Shown: positions 8,251-17,414 of the stretch, piece by piece
How the letters are laid out: every line of letters starts with the position of its first letter
Position numbering within the stretch: the first letter of the stretch is position 1
Assembly (NCBI GenBank): GCA_964534555.1
Contig: CAZHRK010000001.1
Span: 616,906-680,905, forward strand
Direction of reading: 5' to 3'
Origin: CAZHRK01 sp964534555
Lineage (GTDB): Bacteria > Babelota > Babeliae > Babelales > RVW-14
Length of the DNA: 64,000 bases
Position numbers and translations under genes: made by a program
The notes under the pieces: model-generated
The model's database searches: none
Seen by the model: only the letters and a program-made list of their open reading frames with translations
Told to the model about the DNA's origin: nothing

Positions 8251-9033
8251 ATGAAAATTATGAAAATAGTATTATTCAATTTGTTTGGGATCTTTGCATC
8301 AGTGCTTAATGTATCTGCTGCTGCAGCTCCAACTGTTGCTGATTTTAAAAAAGATAAAGTAACTTTAGCGCAGTGTTATTTTTTATCTAATTGCTGCGCG
8401 GCAACTCCATCAGTTGATGTGATTATTGGTGAACTGCGCGATGTTGCTCGTTCTACTCATACGGATATTCCATCTTTGGTGCGAGCAAAATTTTCTGCGG
8501 CACGAAGCTTTAAAATTCCCGTTGCAGATTTTTTTGGTTTTGACTACGCATCTGGTAGAGCAAAAATTATGACACAGTACTTTAGAGATTTTTATCGTAC
8601 GCTGATGACTGACCATGGTCTGCCAGATGAAGTAAAAAATCCTCAATTTGTAGCATCAGTTTTGGTTGGATTTATACAGAGTATTCTCATGAGCCCAGGA
8701 ACACTCAGAGACGAATTTATTGGAACATACTCACTTGATATTAACTCTGGTTTATTTAGAGGGCTTCGTGGGATGGAGGGTTGGTCACGAACAATTACAG
8801 ACCGAGAAGGTGGTTTTTTGTCTAGAGGCTTGCTTGATGATGAGATTACTAGATTATTGCCAACTTACCTTGGTAGTAGTTTTGAAAAAGAAAGAAGAGA
8901 GCGTGCGGAAGCTATTGTTGCAGCAAAAGGGTCTACCCTTACAGCAAAAATAATGACTGGATTATTAATTGTAGCAACAATTGTGTACGTAGTTAATGAA
9001 CTGTCTATTGGGTGGGATAAAAGAACTGCCTAG
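8251..9033 (+). CDS. Secreted protein of unknown function with C-terminal hydrophobic segment
   Basis: 260 residues from the ATG at 8251, which has GAGGGG seven bases upstream; an ATG at 8233 lies before that site and is less likely. Signal peptide: MKIMKIVLFNLFGIFASVLN then VSAAAA. The mature part is mixed alpha/beta with no motif I know. It contains a Cys pair in LSNCCAA and, near the C-terminus, a hydrophobic stretch (IMTGLLIVATIVYVVNEL) that could anchor it in a membrane. It starts 41 bases after the preceding gene, so the two are probably co-transcribed. Confidence 0.7.
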   Translation: MKIMKIVLFNLFGIFASVLNVSAAAAPTVADFKKDKVTLAQCYFLSNCCAATPSVDVIIGELRDVARSTHTDIPSLVRAKFSAARSFKIPVADFFGFDYASGRAKIMTQYFRDFYRTLMTDHGLPDEVKNPQFVASVLVGFIQSILMSPGTLRDEFIGTYSLDINSGLFRGLRGMEGWSRTITDREGGFLSRGLLDDEITRLLPTYLGSSFEKERRERAEAIVAAKGSTLTAKIMTGLLIVATIVYVVNELSIGWDKRTA

Positions 9034-9070
9034 TTTAAATCGAATATAACATAATACGGAGGTTATTATT

Positions 9071-9799
9071 ATGAAGAATCTAATGTTTAAAATGTTTGTA
9101 ACGCTTGCTGCCACAACACTTATGTTGAGTGTTAGTGCAGCTGGAACACCAAAACTAAAAATGCCATCAGTGGTTATTAACCCAGTTCAAGAAGCAATTA
9201 TTGAAGGCGGTGCGACCCTTGATACTGTTACTGCTGCTGTAACAGCTATTAAAGATGATACAAACTCACTTGATGATACTAAGCTTACAGCTTTTGGTTT
9301 TTTTGCAAAAATGCCTATTAATTGGCAGAAGAGCCTTCTGCTTGAACCATTTCAAAAAGCTTTGGTTACATTTGCTGCAGTTAATGGGATGAACGAATTA
9401 CTTAAAGCAAATAAGGATAAGAGTATTGCTGTGTTCTCAGCTGCAATAACTATTGCCGCAGTTAAAGAAAAAGTTGCTGGTCTTGCAGCCGCTGTCGAAG
9501 CAAAGAAAATCTTTGCTGCCGATACTTTTGTAACCGCTGTTGGATCACATCCAGTTGTTGTATCTGTATGTGAACTTGTTGAAAAAGGTAGCGGTTTTGA
9601 CGCAGCAGCAAGACAAGTGCGCGAGGCTCTTGATCGTGCACAGGCAGAAAAAGATACTTGGGGAGCAACCATTAGTGGTTACGCTGCTAAAGCAGTTGAA
9701 AAAGGGGTTAGTATTGCTACTGCCCTAGCAGGTTTAGTTGGTAGCATTACCTTTGATCCAGGTCTTATGGATAATGCAGAAGGGGTTGAAGCTCCTTAG
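9071..9799 (+). CDS. Secreted helical Ala/Lys-rich protein
   Basis: 242 residues with GGAGGTTAT directly upstream. Signal peptide MKNLMFKMFVTLAATTLMLS with cleavage near VSAAG. The rest is predicted helical and Ala/Val-rich (AAITIAAVKEKVAGLAAAVE; ARQVREALDRAQAEKDTW), with a Gly/Ala segment near residues 205-225 (ISGYAAKAVEKGVSIATALA). Third and last gene of the run beginning at 6839, and followed by a terminator-like hairpin. Function unknown. Confidence 0.7.
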   Translation: MKNLMFKMFVTLAATTLMLSVSAAGTPKLKMPSVVINPVQEAIIEGGATLDTVTAAVTAIKDDTNSLDDTKLTAFGFFAKMPINWQKSLLLEPFQKALVTFAAVNGMNELLKANKDKSIAVFSAAITIAAVKEKVAGLAAAVEAKKIFAADTFVTAVGSHPVVVSVCELVEKGSGFDAAARQVREALDRAQAEKDTWGATISGYAAKAVEKGVSIATALAGLVGSITFDPGLMDNAEGVEAP

Positions 9800-9827
9800 T
9801 ATTCTTAGTTATTTATGATCTTCAGAC

Positions 9828-9857
9828 AGGGGCTACCGGTATGGCAGCCCCTAGTTT
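9828..9857 (+). terminator. Hairpin terminator after the three-gene secreted operon
   Basis: AGGGGCT (9828-9834) pairs with AGCCCCT (9846-9852), with CC/GG pairing inside and one mismatch, followed by AGTTTT. Confidence 0.6.
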
Positions 9858-9901
9858 TGAAAAAGTAATGTAATCAGGGTTAAGAAGTATTGGGAATGTT
9901 T

Positions 9902-11074
9902 ATGAAAATGATTATCAAGATAGCGCGTTATGCACTTTGCCTAGTATTTGGCGGAGCTGTTGTAACATTTGCGCCCCAGATTATCAGATCATCTATGCGT
10001 TCTAATTACAATTTAGCTCGTGTATTACAATCGTTTGGTAATGCTGTACAAATGTTTGGTTCTGCATCGAATACTCCGCAGATCTTACTAAGAAAAACAG
10101 CAAAAAATATCCAGATAGTTAAGTATGCTTTACTTGAAAATATCAAATCAAAGCATGATCTAGAGAAATTATCGCTTGCAGCAATGATTTTTAATCCAGT
10201 TGCACAAATGCTTCAGTATCTTGCTGTACATTGTCAGATGACTCAGGAGTCTGTACCCTTTTTTGAAAAAATCATGACACAAGTAGACTCTATAGCCGAT
10301 CACATTACATTTGTTGCTGGAGAAGCAAGCGATAGCTGTTATTTAGCATCTTGCTGGAAACAGGAGATGCACAACCTTATTTTTGGACGTGTTCATCTTA
10401 CTTCGTCTCAGAGTAATAGCAAGTTTGCAGTTGCTGCAGAAACTTTTGGTGGAATTACATCACCCCAAAGCTATTTGCATAAAGGCGCTGTGCGTACAGC
10501 TTGTGCTGATTCAAACATCAATAAAAAATTATTTAATCAAAAACCTCTTGCTAGCACGCCGAGTGACGATACTCAATCAATTTCTTCTCGAGCGCGACAG
10601 GCACGTAATACTGATGCTGAGAATACTTTTTTTACTGCTGATGATTCCGCTGAAAATTATTTGGGTGATGCTGACTATTCAGATCTCTTAATTAATTTGC
10701 ATGATAACTCTAATGAATCGTTAGGTGGCATGCACATGCCAAATAGTTTATTGCATCAGACAAATCATAATATAAATGATAGTACTAATACTGTTAAAAA
10801 CAGTAACAATCAGTCAGGTCAAATCCCTGAAAAAATGAAGTCTGATGAGCCTGTTGCACAATTCGGCCAGGACTCGCTGAAGATGCCTGACGTAACTACG
10901 CCTAAGCAGATTAATCTTAAGACTGCTGCATATCGCCAACAGGTTATTGAGCTTGCAAATGAAGGGCTTGCTGAGGTTCAAGCAGCATCAGAAAGAATTA
11001 ACGATAAGCTAGCTCAAGCAGAAAATGATCTCATGGAATCTCTAGCAGCTGCTTTGCAGCGTCCGCGCCCATAA
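9902..11074 (+). CDS. Membrane-anchored or secreted protein with Asn-rich linker and coiled-coil tail
   Basis: 390 residues from the ATG at 9902 (TGGGA seven bases upstream); ATG 9896 and TTG 9890 in the same frame are alternatives. One hydrophobic segment, YALCLVFGGAVVTFAPQII, at about residues 8-26 is a signal anchor or signal peptide. Residues about 30-165 are helical. A long polar Asn/Ser/Asp-rich linker follows (LHQTNHNINDSTNTVKNSNN). The C-terminus (QVIELANEGLAEVQAASERI onward) is a likely coiled coil ending in LAAALQRPRP. The nucleotide sequence of the linker is more AT-rich than its neighbours. No homologous family recognised. Confidence 0.7.
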   Translation: MKMIIKIARYALCLVFGGAVVTFAPQIIRSSMRSNYNLARVLQSFGNAVQMFGSASNTPQILLRKTAKNIQIVKYALLENIKSKHDLEKLSLAAMIFNPVAQMLQYLAVHCQMTQESVPFFEKIMTQVDSIADHITFVAGEASDSCYLASCWKQEMHNLIFGRVHLTSSQSNSKFAVAAETFGGITSPQSYLHKGAVRTACADSNINKKLFNQKPLASTPSDDTQSISSRARQARNTDAENTFFTADDSAENYLGDADYSDLLINLHDNSNESLGGMHMPNSLLHQTNHNINDSTNTVKNSNNQSGQIPEKMKSDEPVAQFGQDSLKMPDVTTPKQINLKTAAYRQQVIELANEGLAEVQAASERINDKLAQAENDLMESLAAALQRPRP

Positions 11075-11084
11075 TTTTATTTTG

Positions 11085-11651
11085 CTATCCTATTATTCCT
11101 GCAAGCTTTACGCGTTGTAGATAGAGTGCACGGTGCCCTGCGTCAGGGTGCATGTCTTCTTCGTTGTCTCCGTGTATGCTCGATGCTGGCAGGCCAAGTT
11201 CAAGCAGGCGCTCTTTGAGCTCTTCTATCTGCGCTTCATCACCAAGTAGTGCGCCTTCAATAATTGCTTTTATTTCTGCTGCTGCTTCTTCCCATAATTT
11301 TTGATACGCCATATGATCTATTATACGCGTACGACGTGGGAGTATAAGCACTGCATAGTGCTTGTCTTCTGCTGCTGGCGGAATAATAATTTGTCCAGCT
11401 CGTGCTTCCATATGCCCATGCTCATTGGGTGACTCCGTGATAAAATTAACAGCGGTAGCATGATCATTGCTTAGCTCACTAGAGCTTATCCCAACCGTTC
11501 TGCTCATCACTAATTGGCTAGCAGGTGAACCCGTGTCGATGTACGTTGCGTTGTGCCCGCACATATTAACGTAATAAATACAGACAGTGTGCCCATCAGC
11601 AGTGTGAATTACAGAAATTATACCTATCAGCAGTTTCAAAAACAGTTTCAT
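11085..11651 (-). CDS. Small secreted protein, paralogue of the 12.3-12.6 kb gene
   Basis: 188 residues with a strong GGGAGGTGG before the start. Signal peptide MKLFLKLLIGIISVIHTADG. The mature N-terminus HTVCIYYVNMCGHNATY matches HTASVYYVNLSGYDAFY in the other gene. A second shared block contains VNFITES (VNYITKS in the paralogue), QIIIPP (QIILPP) and AVLILPRRT (VVLILPERT). This copy is longer, with an acidic helical tail of about 75 residues (EAAAEIKAIIEGALLGDEAQ and following). No known family. Confidence 0.75.
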   Translation of the reverse strand: MKLFLKLLIGIISVIHTADGHTVCIYYVNMCGHNATYIDTGSPASQLVMSRTVGISSSELSNDHATAVNFITESPNEHGHMEARAGQIIIPPAAEDKHYAVLILPRRTRIIDHMAYQKLWEEAAAEIKAIIEGALLGDEAQIEELKERLLELGLPASSIHGDNEEDMHPDAGHRALYLQRVKLAGIIG

Positions 11652-11768
11652 TGTCCACCTCCCGCGTTATGTTTTTATTTTAGAGGCGATGAAACAAAAA
11701 ATGCTATGGATAACACGTTTAAATTATCTTGCTGCCGCGGTTTGAGACTTTGAAAAAGTAGTATGTTC

Positions 11769-11798
11769 CCGCTCGCCCTGAGTTTATCGAAGGGTTGA
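11769..11798 (-). repeat. REP-like element, copy 1
   Basis: On the minus strand reads CCCTTCGATAAACTCAGGG followed by CGAGCGG. It is inverted relative to copies 2 and 3. The core resembles the CCCTTCGACAAGCTCAGGG element scattered between genes in many unrelated bacteria; its ends (CCCT...AGGG) are inverted, so it can form a hairpin. Confidence 0.75.
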
Positions 11799-11918
11799 CC
11801 TTCCGGGTTGTCTTAGGCAGGAACAGTGCCTCTGGGGGCGGGCAGGAACAGGCCCGCATCTAAAATATTAATTCATATAATTTATTACTCATGAGTTGAA
11901 AAATAGTTATACCCTAAA

Positions 11919-12010
11919 CCTGTTCCTGTTTAGGAATTACCCTATGCGGAGTACCTGTATCCTGTTTTGCAATTACCCCAACGGCACTGTTCCTGTTTAG
12001 GTAGTACCCT
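11919..12010 (+). repeat. Degenerate CTGTTCCTGTTTAGG repeats
   Basis: CCTGTTCCTGTTTAGGAATT followed by ACCCT occurs at 11919-11943. A close copy with GTAGT in place of AATT and its flanks is at 11987-12010, and a weaker copy (CCTGTTTTGCAATTACCCC) at 11961-11979. Inverse forms (GGAACAG) lie just upstream near 11820 and 11846. Confidence 0.55.
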
Positions 12011-12080
12011 GGAAAATAGATTTTTTATATTTGATATCCAAAGTTGTTCAGATCTGGCAACTATTCTAGGGTCCGCTCGA

Positions 12081-12111
12081 TCAAACCCTTCGACACGCTC
12101 AGGGCGAGCGG
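12081..12111 (+). repeat. REP-like element, copy 2
   Basis: CCCTTCGACACGCTCAGGG followed by CGAGCGG, in direct orientation; forms an inverted pair with copy 1 about 285 bases away. Confidence 0.75.
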
Positions 12112-12145
12112 AAACATAAAAACATCGCATTTGTAGCACGCAGGT

Positions 12146-12162
12146 GCGCTCAGGGCGAGCGG
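12146..12162 (+). repeat. REP-like element, truncated copy 3
   Basis: GCGCTCAGGGCGAGCGG only: the right half of the element, 35 bases after copy 2. Confidence 0.6.
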
Positions 12163-12256
12163 CAGTCTTAGTCGCCATAATGCAGCAGGTTTTGCATAGT
12201 AAATATAAAAAATTATTTTTGTCGCATGACTGAGATTTTATGCACAGTATTGCTCT

Positions 12257-12604
12257 TTATTTTTCAATCAAAGTTACTGTTCTTTCCGGAAGTATCAGCA
12301 CAACGCAGTATTGATTTCGGCCAGGAGGGAGAATAATCTGGTCGCTTCTTAATGCCGGCTGCTTGTGTTGATCAAGTGACTTTGTTATATAATTAACATC
12401 TGTAATATTACCTTCACTCAGCTCTACTTCACTTATGCTAATACCCTTCTGGGCAAGCTTTACTGCGTCTACTTCATCAAGCGTATCATCAGCGTAGAAT
12501 GCATCGTATCCAGAGAGGTTTACATAGTATACAGATGCGGTGTGCGTGTGCGCTGTTTGAATAATTGCGAGTGCAAGCATGAGGCTTTTACATAAAAATT
12601 TCAT
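12257..12604 (-). CDS. Small secreted protein, paralogue of the 11.1-11.7 kb gene
   Basis: 115 residues. Signal peptide MKFLCKSLMLALAIIQTAHT. Shares two blocks with the longer neighbour (YYVNLSGYDAFY; VNYITKS...QIILPP...VVLILPERT) but stops just after the second block, so it lacks the acidic helical tail. The two genes point the same way and are separated by the repeat-rich region, consistent with an old tandem duplication later split by repeats. Function unknown. Confidence 0.75.
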   Translation of the reverse strand: MKFLCKSLMLALAIIQTAHTHTASVYYVNLSGYDAFYADDTLDEVDAVKLAQKGISISEVELSEGNITDVNYITKSLDQHKQPALRSDQIILPPGRNQYCVVLILPERTVTLIEK

Positions 12605-12758
12605 AGGCCACTTTTCTTACAAGAGTTTTAATGAATAAGCGTACGCTGTTTTTAGCTATCTTATTCTTAAGATAACTAAAAGCAATGCTAAGTATTTCTT
12701 AAACATGCTTGAATGCGAAGTTATTTGAAAAGATCTTTTCGGCCTAGTAATGACAGGG

Positions 12759-15700
12759 CTACACGCCCAGGTTTATGCCAAAGCCTTTTTGCACCACGTC
12801 AGTGCACCACTGTATTTCAGGTGTTATTTTTTCACGCGTGTAGAGCATAAGTGGGGTGTTTTGCTCAATGACATGAAAATTAAGCGGAACGCTTCCTGGT
12901 TTGAGTGAGGCTTTAAGCCATTCAACCTGTTCTTTTGCTACCGTTGGGCCGCAGTTGATAGTGCATGATTTAATCAGCTCAGGTACATCAAAAATAGCTT
13001 CAATCGGAATCAGCTCCATAGCCTTGATTTTACAGTTGTTTTGCGAGGTGATATCAAGATTTCCTTTGATGATAAACACGTGATGCTTGCCGAGCAATGC
13101 TTCGCTTTTTGCGTACACGCTTGGGAAAATAATTACTTCAGCGCTGCTCGACATGTCTTCAAATTGTGCAAATGCCATTTTATCACCTTTTTTAGTGGTG
13201 ATCACTTTGTGCGATTGCATCAGGCCAGCACACAGCACTATTGGCTCTTTAATCGAATCAACTTTTTTAATCATTTCAAGCGCTTGCTCGAATGACACCG
13301 TGTTAAGCCACCCAAGTGCCGGATACGTTTTAAGCGGGTGCGAGCTCAAGTAAAATCCAACAACCTCTTTTTCTTTTTCAAGCTTTTCTTTGTCGGGAAA
13401 ATCTTCGCGCGGTCTAAAACTATACGTTGCGTCAGCATCTGAGCTTCCCGCTGCTGGTGCTCCCATGCCAAAAAGCCCCATCTGACCAGTCTTTGCAGCT
13501 TCTTTTGCTGCATGTGCACGCTCGATGATTTCATCAAGTTCAGCAATTTTTTGAGCGCGGTTTCCTGGCAGATTATCAAGCGCGCCTGAGTACGTTAAGC
13601 TCTCAAGTACGCGTTTGTTTACCACGCGTAGATCAACGCGTTTGCACAGGTCAAACAGATCTTTAAATGGTTTTAGTTTGCGCTCTGCTAAAATTGCTTC
13701 AAGCGCCGCAAGGCCAACGTTTTTAATTCCCTTGAGTCCAAAAACGATGCCATCATTAGTGGCGCGAAACTCAATATCAGAATCATTAATATTTGGTGCG
13801 TGCACCGTGATTCCCATATCATGAATTTCTTGAAGGTATTTGGTAAGGCTCTCTGGTGAGTCTGTTTCAAACGTCACGAGTGCAGCCATGAATTCACGTG
13901 GGTAGTTTGCCTTGAGGTATGCAGTATGATACGCAATCAGTGCATACGCTGCAGAGTGTGATTTGTTAAAACCGTATCCTGCAAAGTATTCCATCAGGTC
14001 AAACAGCTCACCGGCTTTTTTGGTATCAAAACCAAGCTTTGATGCGCCGTCCATAAAGGTTGCGCGCTGCTTTGCCATTTCCTCTGCTTTTTTCTTACCC
14101 ATTGCGCGGCGCAATAAGTCAGCGCCACCAAGTGTGTAGCCACCGATTGCAGATGCGATTTTCATCACCTGCTCTTGATACACAATAACGCCGTATGTTT
14201 CAGCAAGAATAGGCTCAAGCTCAGGGAACATGTATGTTGTTGGTTTACGGCCGTGACGACGTTCAATAAAGTCGTCTACCATGCCTGAGCCAAGTGGCCC
14301 TGGTCGATAGAGTGCGTTGACCGCAATTAAGTCTTCAAATTTATCTGGCTGGAGTTTGCGCAGTACTTCACCAATTCCCTCAGACTCAAATTGGAAAACC
14401 CCTTTGGTGTTACCTTTACGCAACAGTTCGAAAGCGCGATGGTCATCGAGTGCAATTTTATCAAGGTTGATTACGATACCATGATTTCTTTCGATTGCAC
14501 GCAGTGCACGCTCAATCACGGTTAAGTTTTGTAGACCCAAAAAGTCCATTTTTAAAAAGCCAACAGCTTCAAGCTCGGTCATTGCGTATTGAGACACAAG
14601 GTCGCCACCTTTGCCCGTTACGTAAATTGGCAGGCAGTCTGCAAGTGCTTCTGGTGAAATAACCACGCCAGCAGCATGTTTTGAAGCGTGGCGTGTTAAC
14701 CCCTCAAGCTTAAATGAGATATCAAAGAGATTTTTAACACGAGGGTCTGTATCAATCATTTGCTTGAGGCGTGGCTCTTGTTCAATAGCCTCATGCAGCG
14801 TTATTTTAAGCTGCTCCGGAATCAAATCTGTTATCGCATTTGTGTCTGCAAAAGAAAATCCGAGCGCGCGCCCAACATCTTTTAGCACGCCTTTTGCCAT
14901 CATGGTACCAAAAGTGATAATTTGGCATACGCAGTCGTGTCCGTATTTTTCTTTGACGTAATTAATGACCTCTTCACGTCGCTCAATGCAAAAATCAATA
15001 TCAATATCAGGCATCGTTACGCGTTCAGGATTCAGAAAGCGCTCAAAAAGTAAATTGTATCTGATTGGGTCAATGTTTGTAATCTCAAGCGCCCACGCAA
15101 CGAGCGAGCCTGCTGCAGAGCCTCGGCCTGCGCCGACTGGAATATTGTGGCGCTTTGCCCACTGAATAAAGTCTGATACTACCAAGAAGTAGCCAATAAA
15201 CCCCATTTTAATAATAAGATCAACTTCAAGCTGCAAGCGGGCATCATAAGCTGCATGCTGATCTGATGGGATTAAATCTTCGCGTTTGAGTTTATCAAGC
15301 CCATCGACGCAAAGCTTTTGAAAATACTGCTCAGGAGTGAGTTCTTGTGGCACCGGAAAGAGTGGGAAATGCAGCTTGCCAAATTCAAAGTTAAATTCGC
15401 ATTGATCTGCGATAAAGCCAGTGTTCCACACGACTTCAGGGTTTTGCGGAAACGCACTCAGCATCTCATCTGTTGTTCTGACAAACGCTTTGCAATCACC
15501 AAATGAAAAGCGATCAGGATTGCTCATGACGTCTTTTGTCTGTACTGCAAGCATTACTTCGTGTGCTTCACGATCTTCGATGTTGAGATAGTGAGCATCT
15601 GATGTTGCAATACATTTGACTCCCCACTCATTACCGTATTGCAGCAACAATGGATTGAGCGCAATCTGTTTGTCAAAAAGAGCTGGCGCTGTTTCAAAGA

Positions 15701-16208
15701 AAAATCTATCTGGCCCAAACATATCTTGAAACCAGAGGGTGCGCTGTTTTGCTTCTTCAATATTGCCTTGGAGTAGCAGGCTAGGGATATGCCCACCAAC
15801 GCATGCAGTTGTTGCAATGAGTCCGGCTGAGTATTTTTCTAGCGTTGCATAATCAACACGAGGCTTGAAGTAATAGCCGTCTTGATGAGCAAAAGAGAGG
15901 AGTCTGCACAAGTTGCGATAGCCCTCACTGTTTTGAACAATCAAGATGAGGTGATGATATTTTTCGTTAACGTTTTTGATTGCAACATCAGGCGTGAAAT
16001 ACATTTCAACGCCAAGTACAGGTTTAATACCTTCTTTTTTGGCGAGCTGAAAAAATTTCACAGCGCCAAAAATATTGCCATGATCAGAAATTCCAACGGC
16101 TTTCCATTGTTCTTGCTTCGCTTTTTTAAGCAGGTCAGGGATCCTGATTGCCCCGTCTAGAAGCGAAAATTCGGTATGAAGGTGAAGGTGTGTGAAATGG
16201 TTTGTCAT
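12759..16208 (-). CDS. dnaE: DNA polymerase III alpha subunit (DnaE)
   Basis: 1149 residues, the usual length for DnaE, the replicative polymerase catalytic subunit. The N-terminal PHP domain starts HLHLHTEFSLLDG (residues 7-19). The catalytic site includes GAGRGSAAGSLVAW and MPDIDIDF (about residues 397-404). Helix-hairpin-helix and OB-fold regions follow, the latter with IIKGNLDITSQN. The frame extends 23 codons further upstream, but the family start is the ATG at 16208. Flanking genes are unrelated secreted proteins, so it is probably transcribed alone. Confidence 0.97.
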   Translation of the reverse strand: MTNHFTHLHLHTEFSLLDGAIRIPDLLKKAKQEQWKAVGISDHGNIFGAVKFFQLAKKEGIKPVLGVEMYFTPDVAIKNVNEKYHHLILIVQNSEGYRNLCRLLSFAHQDGYYFKPRVDYATLEKYSAGLIATTACVGGHIPSLLLQGNIEEAKQRTLWFQDMFGPDRFFFETAPALFDKQIALNPLLLQYGNEWGVKCIATSDAHYLNIEDREAHEVMLAVQTKDVMSNPDRFSFGDCKAFVRTTDEMLSAFPQNPEVVWNTGFIADQCEFNFEFGKLHFPLFPVPQELTPEQYFQKLCVDGLDKLKREDLIPSDQHAAYDARLQLEVDLIIKMGFIGYFLVVSDFIQWAKRHNIPVGAGRGSAAGSLVAWALEITNIDPIRYNLLFERFLNPERVTMPDIDIDFCIERREEVINYVKEKYGHDCVCQIITFGTMMAKGVLKDVGRALGFSFADTNAITDLIPEQLKITLHEAIEQEPRLKQMIDTDPRVKNLFDISFKLEGLTRHASKHAAGVVISPEALADCLPIYVTGKGGDLVSQYAMTELEAVGFLKMDFLGLQNLTVIERALRAIERNHGIVINLDKIALDDHRAFELLRKGNTKGVFQFESEGIGEVLRKLQPDKFEDLIAVNALYRPGPLGSGMVDDFIERRHGRKPTTYMFPELEPILAETYGVIVYQEQVMKIASAIGGYTLGGADLLRRAMGKKKAEEMAKQRATFMDGASKLGFDTKKAGELFDLMEYFAGYGFNKSHSAAYALIAYHTAYLKANYPREFMAALVTFETDSPESLTKYLQEIHDMGITVHAPNINDSDIEFRATNDGIVFGLKGIKNVGLAALEAILAERKLKPFKDLFDLCKRVDLRVVNKRVLESLTYSGALDNLPGNRAQKIAELDEIIERAHAAKEAAKTGQMGLFGMGAPAAGSSDADATYSFRPREDFPDKEKLEKEKEVVGFYLSSHPLKTYPALGWLNTVSFEQALEMIKKVDSIKEPIVLCAGLMQSHKVITTKKGDKMAFAQFEDMSSSAEVIIFPSVYAKSEALLGKHHVFIIKGNLDITSQNNCKIKAMELIPIEAIFDVPELIKSCTINCGPTVAKEQVEWLKASLKPGSVPLNFHVIEQNTPLMLYTREKITPEIQWCTDVVQKGFGINLGV

Positions 16209-16365
16209 AGTCCTGGGAGTGTAACACAAATGTTTGGCTTCTGAAATATTTATTGGTTGTTGTTTACTCGTTTTCATCTCGTCGATACACTCCAGAAAAA
16301 TAAGGTTTGAGCATAACTTTAGTTACAGAGTTTTTATAAAGATAGTTTCAAAGGTGAGGTGTTTA

Positions 16366-17283
16366 ATGACGTATGTAAAATTTTTTACTCTTATGCTGCT
16401 TGTAGTTACAGCAGTGGCAGATGTTAGTCCTGCTGCTGAGGCAGCAAAAGAAGCTGATGATACTTCTTCGCTGCCAGCAGCTCGCTGTGAATCACCAGTG
16501 GGTAAAGTGAGCAGGGGTGTGCCTGCATTCCCGCAATCGCCCCGTAACGCGCGTCCTAATCGTAGAACTACCGCAACGCCTGGGATGCGTGAGTTATTAG
16601 TTGTGCGTGCGCGACGTGCCGCAGCTGCATCTTCTGTTGATGCTGGTTATGAAAGCGATGATAGCTTTAAGGCCCCACGCATAAAACGATTGAGTGCTTC
16701 AGGGGGCGCAGCATCTGGTGGAGGTGCTTCAGGTGCTGGTGTTGGTAGGTTGTTGGTCTTTGAAGACACGCCAGACGATATAGCAGATACCCTTGCAGAG
16801 TCCACGCTCCGTGCTGATGAAAAAAATGAAACCATACTGCATCATGCTGCGCGAGTAGGTGATATTGATGCTCTTGTCAGAGGCCTTGCAGAGGGGGCTC
16901 CAATAAATCATAAAAATATTAAAGGCCAAACAGCGCTTTTTGTCGCAGTTGAGTCAGCTATGATTGATGCTGCTGTTTTTCTTATAAAAGCGGGTGCAGA
17001 TACATTAGCTACGGATAGCTCAAGCCGTTCGTTTGTTGACTATTGCAGAGCTGCAGGGCGCATGGATTTATTAGGTGTTACGCCTGATAAAAAGGCAGCA
17101 GCAGCGGGTGATCTTTCTACCCCTGCAAGCCGCTACACGGTTTATGCTGATTATTCAAAGAAGCGTCCAAGAGCCGGTAAAAAATCAGGGCGCTCACTAC
17201 GACAAAGAACAGCTCGTGCTCAAGGAGCGCTTGCGGCTGTTGCCGAAGGCGATGAGGATGCAGACGGCGATGATGAGGAATAG
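16366..17283 (+). CDS. Secreted ankyrin-repeat protein with basic nuclear-localisation-like tail
   Basis: 305 residues from the ATG at 16366, which has AGGTGAGGTG upstream; the open frame extends upstream into a region without such a site. Signal peptide MTYVKFFTLMLLVVTAVA. A low-complexity basic/Pro/Ser region follows (about residues 25-120; SPRNARPNRRTTATPG). Ankyrin repeats lie at about residues 153-235 (NETILHHAARVGDIDALVRG; KGQTALFVAVESAMIDAAVF). The C-terminus has KKRPRAGKKSGRSLRQR (about 264-280), which fits a nuclear localisation signal, then an acidic end. Likely exported and active in a eukaryotic host; this is inference from the motifs. Confidence 0.8.
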   Translation: MTYVKFFTLMLLVVTAVADVSPAAEAAKEADDTSSLPAARCESPVGKVSRGVPAFPQSPRNARPNRRTTATPGMRELLVVRARRAAAASSVDAGYESDDSFKAPRIKRLSASGGAASGGGASGAGVGRLLVFEDTPDDIADTLAESTLRADEKNETILHHAARVGDIDALVRGLAEGAPINHKNIKGQTALFVAVESAMIDAAVFLIKAGADTLATDSSSRSFVDYCRAAGRMDLLGVTPDKKAAAAGDLSTPASRYTVYADYSKKRPRAGKKSGRSLRQRTARAQGALAAVAEGDEDADGDDEE

Positions 17284-17313
17284 CCCCGCCGCAAAACATA
17301 GCTATAAATAACT

Positions 17314-17339
17314 AAGGCACGGAATTACCGTGCCTTTTT
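17314..17339 (+). terminator. Rho-independent terminator
   Basis: AAGGCACGG (17314-17322) pairs perfectly with CCGTGCCTT (17328-17336), five-base loop, then TTT. Confidence 0.85.
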
Positions 17340-17414
17340 CTATGCTTAATTTAATAGAGCGCTATACTTGCACCCCTAATTGTTGCTACAGGTTGATTTT
17401 TACACTGGATTTTT

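Larger units (their letters stand above)
11652..12256. other. 600-bp non-coding region with repeats
   Basis: Lies between the two paralogous secreted-protein genes. It holds three copies of a REP-like element and a set of degenerate CCTGTTCC repeats. An apparent 78-codon frame on the minus strand (11942-12178) is a by-product of these repeats. Confidence 0.7.

Noticed and set aside
11942..12178. 78-codon minus-strand frame
   Set aside because: Its translation (ARPERVEGF and so on) comes from the REP-like repeats; there is no ribosome binding site or signal, and such spurious frames are common over this element.
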